24,398 bases of DNA from Spirochaetia bacterium (GTDB lineage: Bacteria; Spirochaetota; Spirochaetia; Treponematales; Breznakiellaceae). Numbering within the stretch: position 1 is the first letter of the stretch; every line of letters begins with the position of its first letter. A program made the position numbers and the translations under genes. A model generated the notes under the pieces. The model ran no database searches. It saw only the letters and a list, made by a program, of their open reading frames with translations, and had not been told where the DNA came from. The DNA lies in assembly GCA_025997795.1 (NCBI GenBank), contig BNVB01000034.1, positions 1 to 24,398 of the forward strand, read 5' to 3'. This document shows positions 1 through 7,629 of the stretch, piece by piece.

Positions 1-694
1 CTTCGCAGACAAAAAGATCCGAACCGGCCGCTTCCGCCGCTATTTCCGGAAAATACAACGAATCGGTAACAAAAGTGAACTTTCGTCCCGACCGGGGAGC
101 GCCCAATACTTCCCGGGGATGAATTACCCGGCCATCGGCAAGGGTAATGTTTTCCCCCGCCTGAAGTTTTGCCCAAAGGGGCCCCCGGGGTATGCCCAGC
201 GCTACGGCGGTTTCGGGGTGGAAGATTCCCGGCCTGCCTTCTTCTTCCAGCGTATAACCCAAACAAGGTTTGGTATGCCGCAGGGGAAAAGCCCGTATTC
301 TAAAACCATCCCCCTGGTGGACAATTCCCGGTTCGGTAATTTCTTTTACCACAATTTCATAGTTAATGTACATATCCAGCACCCGGCGGCTTGTTTCGAT
401 ATATTCGGTTATCCGCGGCGGGCCGTAAATATAAAGCGGATCGTCCCGGTCTACCTGGGAAGAAAGCATCAAGAGGCCGGGAATTCCTGTTACATGATCC
501 GCATGGGTATGACTTACAAAAATGGCGGAAATCTTTTTCCACCGGAGGTTGAGCCGCCGCAGCGATACCTGGGTCCCCTCCCCTCCGTCAAATAAAAAGA
601 GTTCCCCTTCCCGCCGCAGGAGTACCGATGTTAAATGCCGGTGCGGCAGGGGCATCATCCCGCCGCAGCCGAGGATAAAAGCTTCAAGATTCAT
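1..694 (-). CDS. rnz: Ribonuclease Z (tRNA 3' processing endonuclease), 3' end outside window
   Basis: Metallo-beta-lactamase-fold endonuclease that cuts the 3' trailer from tRNA precursors in the cytoplasm. Reading the minus strand from the ATG at 694 gives 231 codons without a stop, so the C-terminus (about 75 residues, judged from the usual 305-310) lies beyond the left edge. Seen directly: the FDGGEGTQ segment (residues 35-42), the zinc motif HTHADH (62-67), HTKPCLGY with the further ligand His140, and FVTDS with Asp211. These are hallmark RNase Z elements and separate it from glyoxalase-type relatives. The start lies 6 bp after the stop of the SH3 lipoprotein gene, so it is probably co-transcribed with it. 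The tRNA-Cys gene in this window encodes no CCA, consistent with a need for RNase Z maturation. Confidence 0.93.
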   Translation of the reverse strand, partial: MNLEAFILGCGGMMPLPHRHLTSVLLRREGELFLFDGGEGTQVSLRRLNLRWKKISAIFVSHTHADHVTGIPGLLMLSSQVDRDDPLYIYGPPRITEYIETSRRVLDMYINYEIVVKEITEPGIVHQGDGFRIRAFPLRHTKPCLGYTLEEEGRPGIFHPETAVALGIPRGPLWAKLQAGENITLADGRVIHPREVLGAPRSGRKFTFVTDSLYFPEIAAEAAGSDLFVCE

Positions 695-700
695 TGTTGT

Positions 701-1705
701 TTAGTATGCCGGATTGGAAGCAATATAAGCGCCAAAGATCCAGCCGGACCAATCGTTTCCATTGGCCAGGTACCAAAAGCCTTTGGGCGGCTCCTCTTCT
801 TCCGCAGCCTTAAGGGTTTGTTCCCGTTTTGTTTTTGCAACAACAAGGAATGTTTCGCCCTGACTGATGGAGGCGGCTATGGTCCCCGAGGCAGAAGGCA
901 GGTTCCGTACATCCACCGTATCGGCGGTAACAAAGTAGTTAAGCGGGACGTCAAGTACTTCCAGATTGCCGGTCAGCTCCAGTTCAAAAAGCGCCGGGTC
1001 GTTTTCGGTACTCGCTGTCGCTTGATTGAGGAAACGTCCCGTACCGGCCAGTTCCATGGCGTTTTTAAGCAGTTCCACCCGGACCACGGGATTTTCCGTA
1101 ACGGAAGCGATACGGGCAAGTTTAACGGCCCCCGCATAGTTGGGATCGCTGGAAATGTTTTGCACTTTTACATACCGTTCACTAACCGAAGGATTAGCGG
1201 CCCCTTCCAGCCGGGCGGAAACCTTAACAAAGTCGTCGGAAGGATCATCGTCGGGCAAGAGGGCCAGAATGGTATAGGGAGGCATGGAAACCGTGCCTGT
1301 CTTAACCGGAGACGTTAAATCCGGCTTGGTATAAAGTACCGTATCGGCGATGGTTACGGCAAGTTTTGCAGGACCGGCAATGGCATAATCCTGTACCCAA
1401 TAATCACCCTCCATATCTACGCGGAAAAAGGTCCGCACCAGGCCGTCGTAAGCCCGGACAAGGTCCTGTTTTTCATCCTTCCAGTCCACGGTATCTCCGG
1501 CATTAAGGTTGGCTTTCCAGTACACTTTACCGTCACCGCGGAGTTCCAGGAGCGATGCCTCGGTAAGGATAACCCCCTGGGGTGCCCCTGGTTCTACCGT
1601 ACCGGATACTGTTTCCTGCCCCGCTTCGGACGGCGGCGGGGATTTGGAACAAGCTGAAATAAAACAAAGAACAAAAAGCGGCAGTAAGTAAACTGTCTTT
1701 TTCAT
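701..1705 (-). CDS. SH3-domain lipoprotein
   Basis: Predicted 334-residue lipoprotein. The N-terminus MKKTVYLLPLFVLCFISACS is a signal peptide with a lipobox (ISAC), followed by a Pro/Ser/Glu-rich linker. Two SH3-like segments can be made out, one around residues 120-180 (TVLYTKPD...) and one at about 258-330, with the VDVRNLPS start and the closing W-SGWIFGAYI pattern typical of bacterial SH3 domains. Such domains usually bind peptidoglycan or peptides; the ligand here is unknown. A GGAG ribosome site lies about 7 nt before the ATG. It sits between the aldo/keto reductase (24 bp upstream) and ribonuclease Z (6 bp downstream), so an operon is likely. Envelope location is inferred from the lipobox only. 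Confidence 0.85.
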   Translation of the reverse strand: MKKTVYLLPLFVLCFISACSKSPPPSEAGQETVSGTVEPGAPQGVILTEASLLELRGDGKVYWKANLNAGDTVDWKDEKQDLVRAYDGLVRTFFRVDMEGDYWVQDYAIAGPAKLAVTIADTVLYTKPDLTSPVKTGTVSMPPYTILALLPDDDPSDDFVKVSARLEGAANPSVSERYVKVQNISSDPNYAGAVKLARIASVTENPVVRVELLKNAMELAGTGRFLNQATASTENDPALFELELTGNLEVLDVPLNYFVTADTVDVRNLPSASGTIAASISQGETFLVVAKTKREQTLKAAEEEEPPKGFWYLANGNDWSGWIFGAYIASNPAY

Positions 1706-1729
1706 GACGATACTCCGTTCTAACGTATT

Positions 1730-2644
1730 TTATGGAAGAATATTACCCGCCGCCAGGTAAATGGCATACCATTCTTCCCTGGTAAGGTTTATTTCTGCCG
1801 CCTTAACACAGTCGGCAAGCCGTCCGGTATTCATGGTTCCGGTAACGGGCTGCATCTTTGCCGGATGCCGCAGAATCCAGGCCATGGCAATGGCGGTATT
1901 ACTCACCTGGTACTTTTCGGCAATCTTATCAATGGTCTTGTTCAGTTCCGGGAATTTGGGACTGCCAAGGAAAACGCCTTCAAAGAAACCATACTGGAAG
2001 GGGGACCAGGGCTGAACGGTTATGTCGTGGAGACGGCAGTAGTCGAGGATACTCCCGTTCCGGTTTACCGCCGGTTCATCCAGCATATTAACGTGGAGCC
2101 CTTCGGTAACCATTCCCGCATGGGTTATGCTGAATTGAAGCTGATTTGCCACCAGGGGCTGTTTTACATACTTTTTAAGCAGTTCAATCTGGGCGGGATT
2201 CTGGTTGGATACCCCAAAATACCGGACCTTACCGGAAGCCTGGAGCAAACCAAAGGCTTCCGCCACTTCTTCGGGTTCTACAAGAATGTCCGGCCGGTGA
2301 AGAAGCAATACATCGATATAATCGGTCCGCAGCCGTTTAAGGCACTGTTCTGCAGCTTTTAGAATATAATCCCGGGAAAAATCGAAGGATACACCTTTCC
2401 TAATGCCGCACTTGGTCTGGATAATAAGGCTGCTCCGCTTTACCCCCGTAAGGGTCCCGGCAAAAATTTCCTCACAGACACCGTCACCGTAGACATCGGC
2501 ATTATCAAAGAAATTTGCCCCCAAATCCAGGGCGGTTTTAACAAAGGTATCCGCATCGGTCTTGCTGATGGCGTCTATCCTCATACAGCCAACGGCGATA
2601 ACCGGAACTTCCAGGCCGGACATACCAAGATTGAGCTTTTTCAT
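1730..2644 (-). CDS. Aldo/keto reductase, YdhF-like
   Basis: NADPH-dependent oxidoreductase of the aldo/keto reductase superfamily with a TIM-barrel fold. From the ATG at 2644 the protein is 304 residues. The catalytic tetrad is visible: Asp47 and Tyr52 (FFDNADVYG), Lys78 (IIQTKCG) and His116 (VLLLHRPD). Overall pattern, including VEPEEVAEAF and TGTMNTGRL, resembles the E. coli YdhF group; the physiological substrate is not known. An ATG 69 bp further upstream is open in frame, but the 2644 start is preferred because GGAG lies 6-7 nt before it and the protein then begins at the conserved MKKLNLG strand. First gene of the reductase-lipoprotein-rnz run, divergent from the methyltransferase gene. 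Confidence 0.9.
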   Translation of the reverse strand: MKKLNLGMSGLEVPVIAVGCMRIDAISKTDADTFVKTALDLGANFFDNADVYGDGVCEEIFAGTLTGVKRSSLIIQTKCGIRKGVSFDFSRDYILKAAEQCLKRLRTDYIDVLLLHRPDILVEPEEVAEAFGLLQASGKVRYFGVSNQNPAQIELLKKYVKQPLVANQLQFSITHAGMVTEGLHVNMLDEPAVNRNGSILDYCRLHDITVQPWSPFQYGFFEGVFLGSPKFPELNKTIDKIAEKYQVSNTAIAMAWILRHPAKMQPVTGTMNTGRLADCVKAAEINLTREEWYAIYLAAGNILP

Positions 2645-2720
2645 GGGTTCTCCTATAAAAAAACTATAACACACAAAGGGGGTAAGAGAGAAGTCTATAG
2701 TATAAACCCCCATGGTACCC

Positions 2721-2733
2721 TATAATTGATAAC
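2721..2733 (+). promoter_or_regulatory. -10 box directly before methyltransferase ATG (leaderless candidate)
   Basis: A perfect TATAAT (2721-2726) is followed by only 7 nt before the ATG at 2734, and no Shine-Dalgarno is present. Transcription from this box would start at or next to the ATG. No good -35 hexamer is seen at 16-18 bp upstream, so the promoter call rests on the -10 box alone. Confidence 0.5.
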
Positions 2734-3606
2734 ATGGAATTTCCAAAAAACAGGGTCATGCTGGCCGATGGTGCTGTGGGTACAGAGCTGATGAAGCTGG
2801 GCCTTGCCCCCGGTGAATCCACCGCAGCATGGAATTTGAGTAACCCCGATTCGGTCCGCCAGGTAGCCTCCGCTTATGCGGCTCTGGGCAGTGAAATGGT
2901 CCTTACCAACACCTTTGGGGCAAACCGTTTTCAACTGGAACGGTACGGCCTTGTACCCAAAGTCAGGGAAATCAACCGGACAGGCGCCGAACTTGTCCGG
3001 GAAGCCTCCGGCGGAAAAGCCCTTGTTTCGGGCTGCCTGGGGCCATCGGGAAAACTGCTTGTTATGAAAGAAATTTCCGAAGCGGATCTGTACGAAAGTT
3101 TTGCTGAACAGGTAGAAGCCCAGAAAGAGGGGGGCGCCGATCTTTTTACGGTTATGACCATGACCGATGCGGGGGAGATGGCAGTTGCCGTTAAGGCGGC
3201 GGCGGCATCGGGATTGCCGGTTATCGCCTCCATGACCTATGAATACCATAATGGACAATACCATACCATTATGGGTAATACGCCGGAAGAAGCGGTAAAA
3301 ACCGCCATAAACGCCGGGGCCTGTGCCATTGGCGCCAACTGCGGCGGCGGCCTGGACACTTATGTGGGGCTGGCTCCGGTACTGCGGGCGCTGACAGAAC
3401 TGCCGGTTTATATAAAGGGTAACGCGGGACTGCCGGAACTGGTACAGGGCAAAGCCGTTTACCGCATGAGCCCGGAAGACTTTGTATCCTATGCCCCGGA
3501 ACTCCTGGCAAAGGGCGTTACCATTATTGGAGGGTGCTGCGGTACCGGGCCGGAATATATTAAACTGCTCAAAACCGCGGTGGATACGTGGAATAGTAAA
3601 TTCTAA
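2734..3606 (+). CDS. Homocysteine S-methyltransferase domain protein, stand-alone
   Basis: 290-residue TIM-barrel methyltransferase of the homocysteine-binding family, corresponding to the first domain of cobalamin-dependent methionine synthase. The zinc ligands are visible as Cys203 (GANCGG) and Cys268/Cys269 (IIGGCCGT). Other family segments are LADGAVGTELM near the N-terminus and VLTNTFGANRF at 56-66. No folate-binding, cobalamin-binding or reactivation domain follows, so it either uses S-methylmethionine/AdoMet-type donors (MmuM-like) or works with separate corrinoid proteins encoded elsewhere; the sequence does not decide. No Shine-Dalgarno precedes the ATG, and TATAAT sits 7 nt upstream. 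Its stop codon is immediately adjacent to the 3' end of the opposing tRNA-Cys gene. Confidence 0.88.
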   Translation: MEFPKNRVMLADGAVGTELMKLGLAPGESTAAWNLSNPDSVRQVASAYAALGSEMVLTNTFGANRFQLERYGLVPKVREINRTGAELVREASGGKALVSGCLGPSGKLLVMKEISEADLYESFAEQVEAQKEGGADLFTVMTMTDAGEMAVAVKAAAASGLPVIASMTYEYHNGQYHTIMGNTPEEAVKTAINAGACAIGANCGGGLDTYVGLAPVLRALTELPVYIKGNAGLPELVQGKAVYRMSPEDFVSYAPELLAKGVTIIGGCCGTGPEYIKLLKTAVDTWNSKF

Positions 3607-3678
3607 AGGCGCCGGTGCGGATCGAACGCACGCATAAAGGTTTTGCAGACCTCTCCCTTACCGCTTGGGTACGGCGCC
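3607..3678 (-). tRNA. tRNA-Cys (anticodon GCA)
   Basis: Read on the minus strand, a 72-nt cloverleaf is complete. The acceptor stem GGCGCCG/CGGCGCC is perfectly paired with discriminator U, the base expected for tRNA-Cys. The anticodon arm is GAGGU-CUGCAAA-ACCUU with GCA at positions 34-36, and the T arm is GTGCG-TTCGATC-CGCAC. CCA is not encoded: the genomic bases after the discriminator are TTA, the reverse complement of the neighbouring gene's TAA stop. The gene lies tail-to-tail with the methyltransferase gene, with no base between the last tRNA nucleotide and that stop codon. Confidence 0.95.
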
Positions 3679-3688
3679 GTATAAGTTC

Positions 3689-3718
3689 ACTATAACATAG
3701 TGATGGGGAGCGTGTCCA
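3689..3718 (-). promoter_or_regulatory. Promoter of tRNA-Cys with overlapping palindrome
   Basis: On the minus strand TGGACA (complement of 3713-3718) and TATAGT (complement of 3689-3694) are 18 bp apart, each one base from consensus. The -10 lies inside a perfect 17-bp dyad, TCACTAT-AAC-ATAGTGA (3687-3703). The start site would fall at about 3682, a few nucleotides before the tRNA 5' end at 3678. The dyad could be an operator or a by-product of the -10 sequence; this cannot be told apart here. Confidence 0.55.
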
Positions 3719-3737
3719 GTAGCAATTAGCCGTGTAC

Positions 3738-3765
3738 TTGAAATTCCCCCCTTCTTCCATATAGA
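3738..3765 (+). promoter_or_regulatory. Probable sigma-70 promoter of PPi-PFK gene
   Basis: TTGAAA (3738-3743) and TATAGA (3760-3765) with a 16-bp spacer lie upstream of the PFK gene, leaving a leader of about 37 nt. The leader contains a small GCGG/CCGC hairpin followed by TTTTT (3776-3793) and then the ribosome site. The hairpin stem is only 4 bp, so attenuation is doubtful. Confidence 0.45.
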
Positions 3766-3808
3766 GTAACATATGTGCGGCAAAACCGCTTTTTAGAGGA
3801 GAGTATCC

Positions 3809-5467
3809 ATGCAAGTCTCAGCATTACAGAAAGCCAGGTATACCTACAAACCAAAACTTCCCGCCATTCTTACCGGAGCCATAGAAGAAGTGGCCCTCTC
3901 GTTTGGGGAGCCCGCCAGGGCGCTGGAAGACGGCGAGGCCCTGGCTGCGCTTTTTAAAAATACCTACGGCAAACCCATAGTACAATTCGTCAAGGGCAAA
4001 AATGAAAAAATTACCCGGCCCCTTACTGTGGGGGTAATCCTTTCCGGCGGGCAGGCCCCGGGGGGGCATAATGTTATTGCCGGACTCTACGACGGCCTTA
4101 AAAAGGGAAACAGCGCCTCGAGGCTCCTGGGTTTTCTGGGAGGCCCCAGCGGCCTTTTGGAAGACAAGGCCCTGGAGTTTACCGATGCCCTTATCAACGA
4201 ATACCGCAATACCGGAGGTTTTGACATTATCGGTTCCGGGCGGACCAAGATAGAAAGTCCCGAACAGTTTGCCGCTTCGCTGGAAACGGCAAAAAAGCGG
4301 GGCCTTGATGCGGTGGTAATCATCGGCGGGGACGATTCCAACACCAACGCGGCGCTCCTGGCGGAATACTTTACCGCCCAGGGATCCGCCGTCCAGGTTA
4401 TCGGCTGCCCCAAGACCATCGACGGGGATCTAAAAAACGAACACATTGAAGCTTCCTTTGGTTTTGATACAGCGGCAAAAACCTACAGCGAGCTTATCGG
4501 CAACATTGAGCGGGATGCCGCCAGCGCCCGCAAGTACTGGCACTTTATCAAACTTATGGGCCGCTCGGCGAGCCATATAACCCTGGAATGTGCCCTCCAG
4601 ACCCAGCCCAATGTGTGCCTTATTTCCGAAGAAGCGGCAGCAAAAAAACGGTCCCTTGTCCAGCTTGTGGAAGAGATCTGCGCTTCCATTGTTAGACGGG
4701 CCGCCAACAAAGATAACTTTGGCGTGGTGCTTATTCCCGAAGGGCTTATTGAATTTGTGCCGGAGATGAAAAAACTTATCCAGGAATTAAACGACCTTAT
4801 GGCAAATTATGCCGATGAACTTACTGAGATTTCCAACTTTATCGATCAGGTCTACTGGCTGGACCGTCATCTTTCCAATGAATCATCGGGCCTCTTTAAA
4901 ACCCTGCCGCCGGAAATTGCCCGGCAGCTTCTGGCAGACCGGGACCCCCACGGTAATGTTCAGGTTTCCCGGATCGAAACGGAAAAACTCCTTATCGGTA
5001 TGGTGGAAAAAAAGCTGGGGGAACTCACAAAACTCGGCGCCTATACCGGCAAGTTCAGCGCCCTGGCGCACTTTTTTGGTTACGAAGGACGCTGCGCTTT
5101 TCCCAGCAATTTTGACACGGACTACTGTTACAGCCTTGGTTTTACCGCCTTTGTGCTCATTGCCGGGGGCCTTACCGGTTACATTTCCAGCGTAAAAAAT
5201 CTTACCGCCCGTGCGGATCTGTGGATCCCCGGAGGTATTCCCCTTACCATGATGATGAACATGGAACACCGCCACGGTTCTTCCAAACCGGTTATCAAAA
5301 AAGCCCTGGTAGAACTTGACGGCGCTCCCTTTAAGACCTTTGCCGCTTCCCGGGAAACCTGGGCGGTAAAAACATCTTTCCACTTTCCCGGGGCTATTCA
5401 GTACTATGGACCGCCCGAGGTCTGCGACCAGCCCACCAAGACACTGGTGCTGGAACATGCAACATAA
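3809..5467 (+). CDS. pfp: Pyrophosphate-dependent 6-phosphofructokinase, long form
   Basis: Catalyses the reversible phosphorylation of fructose 6-phosphate with PPi in glycolysis, in the cytoplasm. The 552-residue length fits the long spirochaete/plant-beta type rather than the 320-residue ATP enzymes. Motifs seen: the glycine loop ILSGGQAPGG (77-86), GSGRTKIE (142-149), GGDDS (173-177), PKTIDGDL (201-208, catalytic Asp205) and MGRSAS (250-255). GGDDS in place of GGDGS, and Lys202 in PKTIDGD, are the established markers for PPi rather than ATP use. A clear GAGGAG ribosome site precedes the ATG. It is monocistronic by spacing, with its own promoter candidate upstream and a divergent tRNA-Cys gene. 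Spirochaetes commonly rely on this enzyme for sugar fermentation. Confidence 0.95.
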   Translation: MQVSALQKARYTYKPKLPAILTGAIEEVALSFGEPARALEDGEALAALFKNTYGKPIVQFVKGKNEKITRPLTVGVILSGGQAPGGHNVIAGLYDGLKKGNSASRLLGFLGGPSGLLEDKALEFTDALINEYRNTGGFDIIGSGRTKIESPEQFAASLETAKKRGLDAVVIIGGDDSNTNAALLAEYFTAQGSAVQVIGCPKTIDGDLKNEHIEASFGFDTAAKTYSELIGNIERDAASARKYWHFIKLMGRSASHITLECALQTQPNVCLISEEAAAKKRSLVQLVEEICASIVRRAANKDNFGVVLIPEGLIEFVPEMKKLIQELNDLMANYADELTEISNFIDQVYWLDRHLSNESSGLFKTLPPEIARQLLADRDPHGNVQVSRIETEKLLIGMVEKKLGELTKLGAYTGKFSALAHFFGYEGRCAFPSNFDTDYCYSLGFTAFVLIAGGLTGYISSVKNLTARADLWIPGGIPLTMMMNMEHRHGSSKPVIKKALVELDGAPFKTFAASRETWAVKTSFHFPGAIQYYGPPEVCDQPTKTLVLEHAT

Positions 5468-5514
5468 CGTATGATGGCCGTATATCATCAAAGCTGCAAA
5501 AAATGGAGGATAGC

Positions 5515-7578
5515 ATGCATGTATTGAATTCCATGCGTAAAGTGATTGGTTTGGCATCCTGTGTTTCCGTAAGCGCCGTTCTGGGAGCCCAGGCTCCGGC
5601 GGGAACGGATCTTCCGGTAAAACGGATCGCCCTTTTTTCCTCCGGCGTGGGATACTTTGAACATTCCGGTTCCGTTTCGGGGGCCGCCCTATTAAGTTTA
5701 AGCTTTGACGCGGACGCGGTAAACGACGCCCTTAAATCCCTTGTAGTAAACGATCCGGACAGGGATGCTTCTCCTTCGGTAAGTTACCCCTCGGAAGAAA
5801 CGCTGGAGCGGACCCTCCGCAGCCTGGGGATCGATCTTTCCGACAGCCCCGGTACGGCGGCAATTTTTGCGGGCCAGCGGGGCGTGGAAATTGAGGTGGC
5901 CGCCCCCAACCCTATAAGCGGAAGGATTCTGGGAGTGGAGTACCGGCCCACGCCGGGCAGCGTCCTTGAAGCGGGTACGGCAGAAGCCTTCCTTTCCCTC
6001 TATACCGAAACGGGGATTAGGCTTATCGCCCTTAAAGACATTGCTTCTTTTTCGTTTAAAGATACGGCGCTTAATGCTGATCTAAAACGGGCCCTGGACC
6101 TTATCGCCGCCAACCGGACCACCCGGAACCGGAGCCTTCTGGTACGGCTTTCCGGCAGCGGCAGCCGCGCTGTCGTTTTAAGTTATGTTATTTCCGTGCC
6201 GGTATGGAAGGTTTCCTACCGGCTGGATCTAAGCCAGGCCAAACCCCTGTTCCAGGGCTGGGCGATTATTGACAATAACAGCGATACCGACTGGAACAAT
6301 GTGGAGCTTTCCCTTGTTTCCGGCAGACCCGTATCGTTTATCCAGGAACTGTACCCGCCCTATTACTTTACCCGCCCTACCCTGCCCCTGGCTATCGCGG
6401 GAAGCGCCCAGGCCCGGAGCCATGCCTCGGGTTATGACCGGAACAGAGACGAAATAAACGATCTAAACGAAGAGTATGAAACGGCCATCTCTGACGCGCC
6501 CCAGTATGAACCCCAGTATATGGCAGATAGAGCTATGGCAAAATCTGCCCAGGTGATGGAATCGGTCCGGCCCGCGCCCATGGCCCCGGTACAGGCGGCG
6601 GTTTCGGGCAGCGCAGCGGGGGATCAATTTGCCTATACGGTAAAAAATCCTGTTACCCTTTCCCGGCGGCAAAGCGCCATGATTCCCCTTGTTAACAGTA
6701 CTATGGGGGCGGTAAAATCGCTTATCCTTTCCGGTTCCAGGGCGCTGGGAAATACCATACACCCGGAACTGGCGGCAGAGCTTTCCAACACCACGGGGAT
6801 GAAACTTCCCGCCGGACCCGTTACGGTTTTTGACGGCGGTACCTATGCGGGGGATGCGCTGCTTTCGTTCTTTGGCGAAAACGACAAACGGTTTATCAGT
6901 TACGGCGAAGATCTTTCTGTTACCGGTTCCGCATCGTACAATGCGGGAACACGCCTGGTAAATTCCGTTACGGTAAGCGCCGGAGTTATGACCATTACCC
7001 GCCGGCAGATTTACGAACGGACCTATACGGTAAAGAACACTGCTTCCGAAGCCAAACGGCTTATCATTGAACATCCTGTTACCGGTAACTCCACGCTTAC
7101 GGAACCTAAATCGTATCTGGAAAAAACCGATTCACTCTACCGTTTTTTGCAAAACCTGCCCGCCAACGGCGAATTAAGCTTTAAGGTTCAGGAAGAAAGT
7201 CCCATGACGGAACGGGTTGTCCTGGGCCAGATCCGGCCGGACAGCCTTGTAAGCTACAGCACCAACCAGGAAATCCCCGCCAATGTACGGGCCGCCCTCT
7301 CCCGGGCCGTAGATCTACGGCAAAAGGCCGAGGCGGCACGGCAGGCCCAGACGGAACTGGAAACCCGGCGGACCCGGCTTGTTTCCGAACAAGACCGGGT
7401 CAGGCAAAACCTTAACGCCGTGGGAAGCGGCAGCGACCTTGGCAAGGATTATATGAAACGGATGACCGTCCTGGACAGCGAAATTGACGGGCTTAACAAA
7501 GAAATTGAAAGCGCCATTGTCAAAGTACGGACTGCCCAGAAAGACCTGGATGATTATATCGCAGGGTTAAAACTGTAG
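5515..7578 (+). CDS. DUF4139 domain secreted protein
   Basis: Predicted exported protein of 687 residues. An N-terminal signal-like segment (MHVLNSMRKVIGLASCVSVS..., Ala-rich cleavage region near GAQA) is followed by the recognisable start RIALFSSGVGYFEHSG of the DUF4139 family and a long beta-rich body. The middle (about residues 300-365) is Ala/Pro/Met-rich and tyrosine-rich linker. The C-terminal 90 residues are heptad-like and charged (QKAEAARQAQTELETRRTR and on), suggesting a coiled coil. The family includes MuiA-type mucoidy inhibitors; biochemical role unknown. The start at 5515 is chosen because TGGAGG lies 5-7 nt before it; an ATG at 5503 overlaps that ribosome site. It converges on the beta-barrel gene with 51 bp between them and no strong terminator seen there. 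Confidence 0.8.
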   Translation: MHVLNSMRKVIGLASCVSVSAVLGAQAPAGTDLPVKRIALFSSGVGYFEHSGSVSGAALLSLSFDADAVNDALKSLVVNDPDRDASPSVSYPSEETLERTLRSLGIDLSDSPGTAAIFAGQRGVEIEVAAPNPISGRILGVEYRPTPGSVLEAGTAEAFLSLYTETGIRLIALKDIASFSFKDTALNADLKRALDLIAANRTTRNRSLLVRLSGSGSRAVVLSYVISVPVWKVSYRLDLSQAKPLFQGWAIIDNNSDTDWNNVELSLVSGRPVSFIQELYPPYYFTRPTLPLAIAGSAQARSHASGYDRNRDEINDLNEEYETAISDAPQYEPQYMADRAMAKSAQVMESVRPAPMAPVQAAVSGSAAGDQFAYTVKNPVTLSRRQSAMIPLVNSTMGAVKSLILSGSRALGNTIHPELAAELSNTTGMKLPAGPVTVFDGGTYAGDALLSFFGENDKRFISYGEDLSVTGSASYNAGTRLVNSVTVSAGVMTITRRQIYERTYTVKNTASEAKRLIIEHPVTGNSTLTEPKSYLEKTDSLYRFLQNLPANGELSFKVQEESPMTERVVLGQIRPDSLVSYSTNQEIPANVRAALSRAVDLRQKAEAARQAQTELETRRTRLVSEQDRVRQNLNAVGSGSDLGKDYMKRMTVLDSEIDGLNKEIESAIVKVRTAQKDLDDYIAGLKL

Positions 7579-7629
7579 GCTTCGGTACATCCTTTACATC
7601 CTTAAATTGCAGAAAGAAACAGGCAGCTT

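Noticed and set aside
635..1318. 227-codon plus-strand frame across rnz and the SH3 lipoprotein gene
   Set aside because: Overlaps two supported minus-strand genes; composition is that of a shadow frame.
2695..3264. 189-codon minus-strand open frame opposite the methyltransferase gene
   Set aside because: Lies antisense to a gene with clear zinc-site motifs; no ribosome site, no recognisable protein pattern, and typical of GC-rich third-position shadow frames.
3776..3793. GCGG/CCGC hairpin with TTTTT before the PFK gene as an attenuator
   Set aside because: The stem is only 4 bp and the T run overlaps the ribosome-site region; too weak to call.
4883..5557. 224-codon minus-strand open frame opposite the PPi-PFK 3' half
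   Set aside because: Antisense to a strongly supported enzyme gene and without family motifs or a start signal.
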